In this document: piece by piece, positions 8,495-15,011 of the stretch
Layout: the number at the start of each line of letters is the position of its first letter
Numbering within the stretch: position 1 is the stretch's first letter
Assembly: GCA_964540135.1 (NCBI GenBank)
Contig: CAZILK010000009.1
Coordinates: forward strand, 1 to 43,185
Source of the DNA: CAZCAQ01 sp964540135
GTDB lineage: Bacteria; Patescibacteriota; WWE3; UBA101185; UBA10185
DNA: 43,185 bases
Direction of reading: 5' to 3'
Program-made: the position numbers and the translations under genes
The notes under the pieces: model-generated
Databases searched by the model: none
What the model saw: the letters and a program-made list of their open reading frames with translations, nothing else
Told to the model about the DNA's origin: nothing

Positions 8495-8510
8495 CTGAGA
8501 ACTCTCTGAG
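8495..8510 (-). promoter_or_regulatory. Direct-repeat box upstream of the secreted protein gene
   Basis: CTGAG occurs twice on the plus strand (8495-8499 and 8506-8510), the same 11-base period as before the response regulator gene. The two boxes, CTGAGAACTCTCTGAG here and CTGAGAATTTGCTGAG there, share CTGAGAA and the second CTGAG. A weak -10 (TAGTAA) lies downstream in the direction of transcription. Probable binding site for the adjacent response regulator. Confidence 0.55.
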
Positions 8511-8513
8511 ATG

Positions 8514-8939
8514 TTATTTGAATATTTTATAAAGAGTAACCCATTTGGATTGTTTAAAGCCTATCTTTTTATACCAGTCAAAAGAGGGGAGCTCTGTACC
8601 TGCAGATAACCACATACCTTTATAGCCACATGATTTCGCATATATCTCTGCTTCTTCAAGTAGTTTTGTTCCGATACCAAGCTTATGCTTTTTTGGATCA
8701 ACTGCAAGAATATCAATATACAATTCTTGGTGATCGAGTACGTTATCAAGCTTGCCTGTTAAGAATCCAACTACAGCCCCATCATTTTCAGCAACAAAGC
8801 ATGTGTCTGGACTAAAGTACTGTTCAATTCTTTTTAAACAAGTTTCCTGAGACCATTTCTCACCAACTGAATTAAATGCAGTGTAAAAAATCTCCGTTGC
8901 TACTTCTAAATCATCTTTGTTCATGTGTCTGATAATCAT
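8514..8939 (-). CDS. GNAT-family N-acetyltransferase
   Basis: Single-domain acetyltransferase, 141 residues. The acetyl-CoA loop is in motif A, LAVDPKKHKLGIGTKLLEEA (about residues 78-97), with the pattern KxxxLGIGTKL. The first strand and helix (MIIRHMNKDDLEVATEIF) and the end motif SFDWYKKIGF are also typical. The substrate is unknown. It starts two bases after the stop of the HD-domain gene, so it is the last gene of a three-gene operon (HD, HD, GNAT). Confidence 0.88.
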   Translation of the reverse strand: MIIRHMNKDDLEVATEIFYTAFNSVGEKWSQETCLKRIEQYFSPDTCFVAENDGAVVGFLTGKLDNVLDHQELYIDILAVDPKKHKLGIGTKLLEEAEIYAKSCGYKGMWLSAGTELPSFDWYKKIGFKQSKWVTLYKIFK

Positions 8940-8941
8940 AT

Positions 8942-9511
8942 TTAGTACTCACTTTCTTTCAATTTAATATACTTTTTAACACCCAGGTTAAATGGTAGTT
9001 GATTAATTAATCTTTTAGTTTCAGGACACGCTCGTTTATACATCCACCAGCCTTTTTCGCAAGCTCCCTCAGTACCATATTTGCTTATATAGTTATTATA
9101 ACCTTTATCAAACCACCTGATACTGTCTGCATCACGAACAAAATCGCTGTTACTGTCTCCACCTACTTCATGTTTTTTGATAGCATCTGTAACCGTTTTA
9201 ATATCCTGTTCCTCAAACTGAAGGTGTTTCATGATGTGTTTTATTATTTGAGCGCTTCTTTTTGCATGAAGAGCCTTATACTCATCATATGTTTGAGTCT
9301 CTGTCCTTAATACTTTTGGGGGAGTCATGCCTTCAATATAAGGGACTGCTCTTTCGATATCATGAGCTAAAGCCGCAATTTGTAGTTGCCAATATGCGTC
9401 TGGAACTATTTTAAGAAACCAGTCTTTAGTCTCCTGCCCATGCACGAGTTCTTTAGTTGGTCGCATTATTTCAATTAATTTTTCCTCAAGGAGTTTAATC
9501 TTCTCGTTCAT
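8942..9511 (-). CDS. HD-domain protein, putative metal-dependent phosphohydrolase
   Basis: A 189-residue protein with the spaced ligands of an HD domain: H24, the HD pair H50-D51 (ALAHDIER), H82, H114 (KKHEVGGD) and D127 (VRDADSIRW). The last motif resembles the terminal aspartate of HD phosphohydrolases that act on nucleotides. No second domain and no signal peptide. Its 5' end overlaps the upstream HD-type gene by 17 bases, and the GNAT gene follows by two bases. Substrate unknown; a housecleaning or nucleotide role is inference only. Confidence 0.7.
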   Translation of the reverse strand: MNEKIKLLEEKLIEIMRPTKELVHGQETKDWFLKIVPDAYWQLQIAALAHDIERAVPYIEGMTPPKVLRTETQTYDEYKALHAKRSAQIIKHIMKHLQFEEQDIKTVTDAIKKHEVGGDSNSDFVRDADSIRWFDKGYNNYISKYGTEGACEKGWWMYKRACPETKRLINQLPFNLGVKKYIKLKESEY

Positions 9512-10310
9512 AGTCTTTTATGGCATTTGTAATAACCGTTGGTATTCTTGATTTCGGAACATCTTTCCAGAATAACTTTATTTCGTTAACAACTGAATCT
9601 ATGAACTCAAGTAGATGTTGTATATCGTCGTGTTGAATATTTTGTTTTATTCTTTGTTTGAACTTAGCATTTGTAACGAATGGATGTATTAAGCTATCTG
9701 GAGGTGGTAGGAGATCAGTATTATAGTTTTCGGATTTAACCCACTTTGAGATGAAATAATGAAAAGTCATATTACCTTCTGAGTTATCCACTAGCTTGGC
9801 ATATAAGAAGCTTAAAGATGGGATCGCCTCAGTTTTCTTTTTTAAGAATTCGTAAGTGTTATTGAAGGTGTTTAGAAGATCTCGATCAGCTTTATTTAGT
9901 AGTCTTTGAGCGGCATGTAATTCACCTTGTTCCGCTGTTTTATCAACATTAGTGTTCCGGTATCTTTCGACTTCCGTTACATCACTTGCCTCTAGTTCGG
10001 GGATATCATGAATCCAGAGAGTTCGTAATAAGTTGGGATATTTTAAATCAAGATCCAAAGACTTGGCTAGATGAATGCACTTAAGAGTGTGTACCTTTGT
10101 ATTATCGACTATTACACCAGTAGGATATTCTTTGAATTGAAACCTAAGTACGTGCTCAAGCGTATTTAAATTACCTATCAGGTCAAGCGGTACATGTTTC
10201 TGTTCTTTAAGATATAGCTTTTCATCCAGTGTTCTTTTATAATTTATATCCATTTTAAGATTTCGGTTGCGAGCAGGAACCGATATTGCTGTTTTCTCAA
10301 TACCTTGCAA
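9495..10310 (-). CDS. HD-superfamily hydrolase (YfbR-like), first gene of a three-gene operon
   Basis: A 271-residue protein from a TTG start. It contains HTLKCIHLAK, then the HD pair in LRTLWIHDIPELEASDVT and a final aspartate in AKLVDNSEGNM, the order seen in YfbR/HD_3-type nucleotide hydrolases. The start is uncertain. TTG at 10310 has TAAAAA six bases upstream, while the ATG at 10253 (a 252-residue form) has no promoter at the spacing usual here; neither has a Shine-Dalgarno sequence. Two adjacent HD-type genes that overlap by 17 bases suggest a joint function. It is divergent from the uracil-DNA glycosylase-like gene. Confidence 0.7.
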   Translation of the reverse strand: MQGIEKTAISVPARNRNLKMDINYKRTLDEKLYLKEQKHVPLDLIGNLNTLEHVLRFQFKEYPTGVIVDNTKVHTLKCIHLAKSLDLDLKYPNLLRTLWIHDIPELEASDVTEVERYRNTNVDKTAEQGELHAAQRLLNKADRDLLNTFNNTYEFLKKKTEAIPSLSFLYAKLVDNSEGNMTFHYFISKWVKSENYNTDLLPPPDSLIHPFVTNAKFKQRIKQNIQHDDIQHLLEFIDSVVNEIKLFWKDVPKSRIPTVITNAIKDYERED

Positions 10311-10334
10311 AAAGGATTTTTATTCTTATTCTGA

Positions 10335-10340
10335 TAGTAT
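10335..10340 (+). promoter_or_regulatory. -10 box (TAGTAT), leaderless spacing
   Basis: TAGTAT, six bases (ATTTAC), then the ATG at 10347. The same hexamer and spacing occur before the receiver-domain gene at 38553. Confidence 0.6.
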
Positions 10341-10346
10341 ATTTAC

Positions 10347-11024
10347 ATGGATGAATTAGCAAATATAAAAAATTTAGATGAGTTATGGGAGTTCACTAAC
10401 AGACTTCATAATCACCTTTTTCCAGATAGAGCCTTAGTACCAATAATGTCAGGTGGGAAATCTCTAAAGCCCAAATTTATGTTTGTTTTTATTAACCCGA
10501 CATATAAGAACATATCTTCAGACCGAAGTTGGGGCGGGAAGCGAAGACCTTGGACGGGCACAAAATATATTTGGAAAATCTTTAATAATGCCGGGCATTT
10601 TGATGAGAAATTATTGTCTGAAATTCAACAAAAGATACTTTGGGATGTTCCGTTTGCTGATAAGGTCTATAGTTACATAGAAGAAAAGGAGTTTTATTTT
10701 ACAAATATTGTTAAGTGGACAGGGGAGAATGGGGATTTGCCTGACACTGCTAAAATAAAAACATTTTTACCAATTCTTCTACGCGAAATAGAAATTGTTA
10801 ACCCTGAATTTATAGTTACATTCGGCCTAATACCATTCAACGCTTTAATAAATAAACCGATCAAGTTAACTGATTATTACGAAGAAAGTGTTAGTAGCAA
10901 TAAGCTTAGGTGTTTCTCACTAAACATTGGTGATAAAAGGTTTAACGTTCTTCCTTGTTATTTTCCAGTTGGAAGAGGGAATCCCAGAAGAGCTGCTCGG
11001 TTATTAAGCCTTTTACCTACGTAG
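10347..11024 (+). CDS. Uracil-DNA glycosylase superfamily protein
   Basis: A 225-residue cytosolic protein with the layout of the UDG fold. The N-terminal strand-loop FVFINPTYKN (about 47-56) is in the position of the MUG/SMUG-type INPG motif. FYFTNIVKWT follows, then a helix and strand (EIEIVNPEFIVTFG) and a C-terminal PVGRGNPRRA in the place of the minor-groove intercalating loop. The family-1 GxDPYH motif is absent, so activity on uracil is uncertain. It is divergent from the HD-type operon and overlaps the next, convergent gene by 12 bases. A role in base-excision repair is likely but not proven. Confidence 0.7.
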   Translation: MDELANIKNLDELWEFTNRLHNHLFPDRALVPIMSGGKSLKPKFMFVFINPTYKNISSDRSWGGKRRPWTGTKYIWKIFNNAGHFDEKLLSEIQQKILWDVPFADKVYSYIEEKEFYFTNIVKWTGENGDLPDTAKIKTFLPILLREIEIVNPEFIVTFGLIPFNALINKPIKLTDYYEESVSSNKLRCFSLNIGDKRFNVLPCYFPVGRGNPRRAARLLSLLPT

Positions 11025-11294
11025 CCTACATCTTGCCGTGAGGATGTTTTCAACCCATCTTAATCTATGGCTGGCATCTTGTAATTCGAGTATATTACTC
11101 AAGAAACTCTCAAGGTCGTGCTTAATGGTAAGATCGTGCGTGTTATTTGGAAATTTCTCGAACATCTTAATAGAGTGTTCCAAAAACTCTCTAGCTGATT
11201 CAATAGAAGCTGGTTTTGAAATATCCCCAGTTGCAGTTACGACTCTAAAAAGATCCATTTTTATAGCGTTTATATAAAAATTTCTATCTCTCAT
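11013..11294 (-). CDS. Small helical protein, unknown
   Basis: A 93-residue protein, probably all-helical, with no recognised motif. It lies 13 bases downstream of the ASCH-domain gene on the same strand and has no promoter of the type seen elsewhere here, so it is likely co-transcribed. Its 3' end overlaps the convergent glycosylase-like gene by 12 bases. Gene call rests on context and amphipathic composition. Confidence 0.55.
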   Translation of the reverse strand: MRDRNFYINAIKMDLFRVVTATGDISKPASIESAREFLEHSIKMFEKFPNNTHDLTIKHDLESFLSNILELQDASHRLRWVENILTARCRLRR

Positions 11295-11307
11295 AATTCA
11301 AAATCAA

Positions 11308-11652
11308 CTACACCAACTCGAGTTTAAATGCCGCAACCTCGTATTGCTCCTGCTCCTCAACAGGGTAAAACTTTAACATTGCTTTTGCGCAGTCTTTGGC
11401 GGAAAAGGTAGCTGGCCAATTTGCTTCTACCGGGTCAACTTTGTGAAATAACTCCTCAAAGTTTTTTGCATTAATAATGTCTATGACTTTTACCTCAACC
11501 GTCTCTTTAAGTTCCGGTAGCTTAGAAAAGACGATGGTATCGCCAATCTTTATACGCCTTCTTTTTTCATCAAATAATCTTGATTCGTATTTCTGTTTAT
11601 GATTCCGTACTCCTTCAAACGCATTGGGGTTTAGTTTCATTTCATGTTTCAT
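11308..11652 (-). CDS. ASCH-domain protein
   Basis: A 114-residue protein from the ATG at 11652; a TTG at 11664 would add four residues. It reads as a single ASCH (PUA-like) domain: the early ESRLFDEKRRRIKIGDTIVF segment, the strand-rich middle (VEVKVIDIINAKNFEEL) and the closing pattern around YPVEEQEQYEVAAFKLEL. ASCH domains are thought to bind RNA or modified nucleotides, and some hydrolyse modified cytidines. No fused domain. A TATATT about 10 bases upstream of the TTG may be its -10. Confidence 0.75.
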   Translation of the reverse strand: MKHEMKLNPNAFEGVRNHKQKYESRLFDEKRRRIKIGDTIVFSKLPELKETVEVKVIDIINAKNFEELFHKVDPVEANWPATFSAKDCAKAMLKFYPVEEQEQYEVAAFKLELV

Positions 11653-11695
11653 AGTTCGTGACAAAAAATATAGGTATTAGCTTATATACATATCT

Positions 11696-12160
11696 TTATA
11701 CCAAACCTAATTGTACGTCTAGTGGTGGAAAAGCAAAATATACTCTAACATCGAATTCTGTGTCAGAAAGACCGATCATTTCATATCCTGTTCTTTGAGT
11801 TAACTTGAAATTTGGCAGATGTAAATACTCTCGCTTGAATGCCTCGTAGTTAGGTACAGTAAAGTCAGCATAACCTCTTTCAGGTTTTTTTCCATCTGGT
11901 TTACGTATTTTGATAAGCTGTAATTTACCGGCTATAGTAGCGAATGCTTTAACCTGATAAATATTTCCCATTTCAGTTTCTCTTACTACTTTCCCGTTAG
12001 CATCCAGAGCATTCTTCAATTGTTGATATTCTTCTTCTGCGTGTGCAAAAACACAGGCATAGTTTGCCGGAATGTTGTGGAGTAGTGTGTACTTGTTTTT
12101 CAGCTTGACGGCATCTGAGACTAACAGCTTTGTAAAGTCCACTATTTCATAAAAGCTCAT
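11696..12160 (-). CDS. Unknown protein, possibly VOC/YecM-like
   Basis: A 154-residue protein from the second of two tandem ATG codons (12160). The first ATG (12163) is only three bases from TATAAT, while the second is at the usual six, so the second is chosen. Two repeats of strand-helix character can be seen: one ending in KLQLIKIRKPDGKKPERGY and a second with YEMIGLSDTEFDVRVYF. This is compatible with a VOC-type (glyoxalase fold) protein such as YecM, but I am not confident. No membrane segment. Function not assigned. Confidence 0.65.
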   Translation of the reverse strand: MSFYEIVDFTKLLVSDAVKLKNKYTLLHNIPANYACVFAHAEEEYQQLKNALDANGKVVRETEMGNIYQVKAFATIAGKLQLIKIRKPDGKKPERGYADFTVPNYEAFKREYLHLPNFKLTQRTGYEMIGLSDTEFDVRVYFAFPPLDVQLGLV

Positions 12161-12166
12161 CATGTA

Positions 12167-12172
12167 ATTATA
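12167..12172 (-). promoter_or_regulatory. -10 box, decides start at 12160
   Basis: Minus-strand TATAAT, then six bases (TACATG) and the ATG at 12160. The first ATG lies inside the six-base gap, so leaderless spacing selects the second. Confidence 0.65.
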
Positions 12173-12234
12173 TATTCGTTAGCTATCTTGTACATGGTTC
12201 TTTAAATCCAACCGCCAAAGATATCAGGAGTAGT

Positions 12235-12245
12235 TCGTAGTACGA
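12235..12245. promoter_or_regulatory. Short palindrome next to the GNAT promoter
   Basis: TCGTA-G-TACGA, a perfect 11-base palindrome five bases upstream of the TATAAT at 12250, in the spacer region where a repressor could bind. Function is inference. Confidence 0.3.
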
Positions 12246-12249
12246 CCTG

Positions 12250-12255
12250 TATAAT
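12250..12255 (+). promoter_or_regulatory. -10 box of the 12262 GNAT gene, leaderless spacing
   Basis: TATAAT, six bases (TGGTAA), then ATG at 12262. No Shine-Dalgarno sequence. Confidence 0.75.
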
Positions 12256-12261
12256 TGGTAA

Positions 12262-12741
12262 ATGATTATAAAAATAGCCGAAGATGCTGATATTTTAAAC
12301 CTCAAAAAAAGCATAAAACACCTGTTAACAAATGGTGCCGGTGCATATGCTTTTAATCAGAGGTACGGTCGTGAGTTTAATTACACTGAACTGTCAGACA
12401 GCATAGATAGAAAACAAACTATTTGGGTAGCCTATTCAGTTGATGGTGAGGTTGTTGGCTATGCAGAATTGTCTAAAAAGGAAAAGAGCGATTTTGAACT
12501 TGGCTATATCATATTTCCGCGATATCAGAGATTAGGGTATGGACACAAGATTGCTCATTACGCCTTCAAGGATTGTAAAAACTTACTTAATATTCATAAA
12601 CTAAAAATAGAGGCTGAAGACAATAACGTAGGATCGATTAAAATAATGAACAAGCTGAAGGAGGAGTTCCCGATACACAATATCGAAATTTATGACAAAT
12701 ATGATCCTAACACATTAATATACACATGGAGCTTTGACTAA
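12262..12741 (+). CDS. GNAT-family N-acetyltransferase
   Basis: A 159-residue single-domain acetyltransferase. Motif A is ELGYIIFPRYQRLGYGHKIAH (about residues 83-103), where QRLGYG is the acetyl-CoA pyrophosphate loop. Motif B follows with KLKIEAEDNNVGSIKIMNKL, typical of RimJ/RimL-like enzymes in which a conserved N-x-x-S/A-I-x-x-x-x-K segment contacts CoA. The substrate is unknown; RimJ-like N-terminal acetylation or small-molecule acetylation are possible. Monocistronic with its own promoter. Confidence 0.85.
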   Translation: MIIKIAEDADILNLKKSIKHLLTNGAGAYAFNQRYGREFNYTELSDSIDRKQTIWVAYSVDGEVVGYAELSKKEKSDFELGYIIFPRYQRLGYGHKIAHYAFKDCKNLLNIHKLKIEAEDNNVGSIKIMNKLKEEFPIHNIEIYDKYDPNTLIYTWSFD

Positions 12742-12794
12742 TAGTGCTTTATAGGATGAAGCTTGCAACTATTACATCTTGCTTAGGAGTGATG

Positions 12795-12800
12795 TAAACT
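12795..12800 (+). promoter_or_regulatory. -10 box (TAAACT), decides start at 12807
   Basis: TAAACT, six bases (ATGTTT), then the ATG at 12807. An upstream AGGAGT (12785-12790) would suit the ATG at 12801 instead, so both readings are possible. Confidence 0.5.
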
Positions 12801-12806
12801 ATGTTT

Positions 12807-13052
12807 ATGAAGAAGATTGGTAAATATGTTCCTATGTTCTTGTGGTTCGTGTATGTTGCATACAACTTTTCTAGTAGTATGAGTTTAGTAAAGAATCGAT
12901 TGAATGCAATATCTCTTTCTAGAGATTTAACCGTTGGCGGCTATTCTAATTTTTATAACATTGCGGCTTACGCTTCATTTTTAGATGAGTTGTTGCTTTT
13001 AGGTCTAGCGATAACCGTCTCTATTATTTTGAGTAAAAAGATTAATAAGTAG
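12807..13052 (+). CDS. Small two-pass membrane protein, unknown
   Basis: An 81-residue protein (83 if the ATG at 12801 is used). Membrane helices are at about residues 7-25 and 53-75, separated by a polar loop (SLVKNRLNAISLSRDL). It ends in a basic tail (SKKINK). No family recognised. The ATG at 12807 is at leaderless distance from TAAACT; the ATG at 12801 has AGGAGT ten bases upstream. It ends just before the convergent tRNA-Pro gene. Confidence 0.6.
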   Translation: MKKIGKYVPMFLWFVYVAYNFSSSMSLVKNRLNAISLSRDLTVGGYSNFYNIAAYASFLDELLLLGLAITVSIILSKKINK

Positions 13053-13058
13053 TTTTCT

Positions 13059-13136
13059 TGGTCGGGGTGACAGGACTCGAACCTGCGACCTCTCGCACCC
13101 CATGCGAACGCGCTACCAAAACTGCGCCACACCCCG
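13059..13136 (-). tRNA. tRNA-Pro (anticodon GGG)
   Basis: Minus-strand tRNA of 78 bases including an encoded CCA. The acceptor stem CGGGGTG/CACCCCG is perfect, followed by discriminator A and CCA (13061-13059). The D arm is GCGC/GCGC. The anticodon stem TTCGC/GCGAG holds the loop ATGGGGT, with anticodon GGG and G37. The T arm is GCAGG/CCTGT around TTCGAGT. GGG with G37 is a proline tRNA reading CCC/CCU. Confidence 0.95.
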
Positions 13137-13147
13137 GTAACCACATT

Positions 13148-13786
13148 TTAACACTTGCTAAAAACTATTGTGAAAACAGGTCTATTATTCCCGAATTTTA
13201 ACTTCTTAGCCCAAGTAGAACCAATATCTGCTATCTCTTCTTTTGAGAGTTCAGTAATTTTAGTAAGTTCAAAACCATTTTGTGTAAACATTGGTACCAT
13301 ACTCAAATTAATAGTTTCCATATTTATGCTTGGAAGATTTAGTCTAGTTATTTCTTTTTGCTCAAACTCTTCAGAATATCCAAGAGTTATAGCAACAGTA
13401 CCTTGTTGTTTCAGGACCCTTCCTAGAGAATGGATAAACTCAGGTGAGGGTTTAATGCACTCGGCCAGTAAGCTTCCCCAAGGAAGGTTAATATAAATAG
13501 TATTTGCAAGCTCTTTTGCTTCTGGTAAGAAACTATCTGAACTTCCAATAAGAAATAGTGCATTCGTGATCTTTTGTTTCTCACATTTAGCTGAATATTC
13601 TTTCATCGACTCGGCGAGTAAATCAACACCAATAAACAACATACTGTGTTTAGTTTTTGCATTTTCGTACACAAACCTCCCGTCTCCAGTTCCAAGATCA
13701 ATTATTGTTGAATCAAGGTTATCTGCAAGATTAGTTAACTCACTTATATGAATCTTGTGTGTTTTCTTGCCAATTACTCTAAACAT
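13148..13786 (-). CDS. 16S rRNA A1408 methyltransferase-like protein (KamB/NpmA family)
   Basis: A 212-residue class I SAM-dependent methyltransferase. The SAM-binding motif IIDLGTGDGRFVY is at 28-40 and the acidic end of strand 2 is D55 in FIGVD. NLPWGSLL is at 100-107 and TWAKKLKFG at 191-199. These last two match the segments that carry the two tryptophans stacking on A1408 in NpmA and KamB, here W103 and W192, 89 residues apart as in those enzymes from memory. The predicted reaction is N1-methylation of 16S A1408, which blocks some aminoglycosides. The gene stands alone, divergent from truB. TAATAT lies six bases before the ATG. Activity and host rRNA target are inferred. Confidence 0.8.
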   Translation of the reverse strand: MFRVIGKKTHKIHISELTNLADNLDSTIIDLGTGDGRFVYENAKTKHSMLFIGVDLLAESMKEYSAKCEKQKITNALFLIGSSDSFLPEAKELANTIYINLPWGSLLAECIKPSPEFIHSLGRVLKQQGTVAITLGYSEEFEQKEITRLNLPSINMETINLSMVPMFTQNGFELTKITELSKEEIADIGSTWAKKLKFGNNRPVFTIVFSKC

Positions 13787-13792
13787 TGCCTT

Positions 13793-13798
13793 ATATTA
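13793..13798 (-). promoter_or_regulatory. -10-like box of the A1408-type methyltransferase gene
   Basis: Minus-strand TAATAT, six bases (AAGGCA), then the ATG at 13786. A weaker hexamer but at the standard leaderless spacing. Confidence 0.5.
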
Positions 13799-13829
13799 CA
13801 ATTTTCCTATACTTAGGGCAAAGAGCTTT

Positions 13830-14627
13830 ATGAAACTAGATATTAGTCAAAAAGATCAAATAGTACCTATCTGGAAGCCAGTTGGTGTTTCAACTCATAC
13901 AGTTGCAATTCAAGCCGCTAAAGCATTTGGAGTTCCAGTTGCACATACTGGTATTCTTGATCCAATTGCCGAGGGAGTTGTTATTATCTTAACTGGAGAA
14001 ACCAGGTTTCAGAAATATACTTTGGCAGGCTTAACCAAAGAATACGTATTTAACTTGCTTTTTGGGATAGGAACAGATACGTATGATTTAATGGGGATTA
14101 TACAGAAGATTGATACAGAGTTTACTTTAGATAAAGCCAAGCTTAAGACAGTCTCAAAATCTTTTGTTAAAAGCTATAAACAAGTATACCCGCCTTTTTC
14201 AGCCAAGATGGTTAAAGGCAAGCCTCTTCACTACCACGCACAAATGGGAACACTTGATTCAATAGAGATACCAACAATTGATGCAACTATTTATGAGCTT
14301 GATTTACTTGCACTTGGCAAGATGTCAGCAGGTAGTGTTTATGAAGAAGCATTGTCAAAGATAGGTAAAACTGAGAGTTATTTTAGGCAGGATCTTGTCT
14401 TACCAAGTTGGGAGGAGTTTAAACAAACAGAGGACCGGGCGCACGTATTTAACACCGCAAGTTTTAGGTGTGTTGTATCAAGGGGGGTTTACATTAGATC
14501 AATTTCGGTTGAAATTGCCGGTGCTCTTGGAACTTGTGGACTTGCAGCATCTTTAATTCGAACAAAAAACGGTGAATACACAAAAGAAAATTCATTTGAT
14601 TATGAGCAACTTCTTGCTTTGCTCTAA
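13830..14627 (+). CDS. truB: tRNA pseudouridine synthase B (TruB-like)
   Basis: Makes pseudouridine 55 in the T loop of tRNAs; 265 residues from the ATG at 13830. The upstream frame overlaps the divergent methyltransferase gene and does not match the family. The N-terminus IWKPVGVSTH corresponds to the TruB KPxGxTS motif. The catalytic aspartate is in AHTGILDPIAEGVV (family GHTGTLDPxATGVL). Strand YVFNLLFGIGTDTYDLMG and the later YSFSAKMVKGKPLHYHA-type segment (here YPPFSAKMVKGKPLHYHA) also fit. It is divergent within motifs, lacks a clear PUA domain, and is followed by a coiled-coil protein 24 bases on. A TATACT at 13808 would give a leader of about 10 bases. Confidence 0.85.
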   Translation: MKLDISQKDQIVPIWKPVGVSTHTVAIQAAKAFGVPVAHTGILDPIAEGVVIILTGETRFQKYTLAGLTKEYVFNLLFGIGTDTYDLMGIIQKIDTEFTLDKAKLKTVSKSFVKSYKQVYPPFSAKMVKGKPLHYHAQMGTLDSIEIPTIDATIYELDLLALGKMSAGSVYEEALSKIGKTESYFRQDLVLPSWEEFKQTEDRAHVFNTASFRCVVSRGVYIRSISVEIAGALGTCGLAASLIRTKNGEYTKENSFDYEQLLALL

Positions 14628-14651
14628 AGAGCGTATTAAACTCTCTAAGCT

Positions 14652-15011
14652 ATGAACAAAAACATGATATTAAAACGTCTCCAAATTATTGATGATTTAT
14701 TAAACGAACTAGCTGTTGTTCGTGATATGTATGAATCAGCCCTTGAAAATGATCCGGCGTATCAAGAAGTTCAGGAAGTTGAAACAAAAGCAAAAGCTGA
14801 AATAACTCAAAAGAAATCAGTAGTTCTAGGTAATTCAGAATATATAAAACTTGCAGAACAACTTAAAGAAAAAAGAGTACAGATAAAAGAGGCAAAAGAA
14901 GCTTTATCTCAGGATCTTGCTGACTATTACCGTGAGAGCGGGGAACTTGAGATCGAAGACCAAAACGGTAATATTAAAAGAATTAAATTCTCAGTTAAAC
15001 TCGTTAGCTGA
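14652..15011 (+). CDS. Coiled-coil protein, unknown
   Basis: A 119-residue protein that is almost entirely charged helix (about 1-95), with heptad-like spacing of leucine, valine and isoleucine, then a short strand-like end (IKRIKFSVKL). No family recognised. It starts 24 bases after truB on the same strand without its own clear promoter, so co-transcription is likely. The 3' end overlaps the convergent GT39-like gene by 21 bases. Confidence 0.65.
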   Translation: MNKNMILKRLQIIDDLLNELAVVRDMYESALENDPAYQEVQEVETKAKAEITQKKSVVLGNSEYIKLAEQLKEKRVQIKEAKEALSQDLADYYRESGELEIEDQNGNIKRIKFSVKLVS

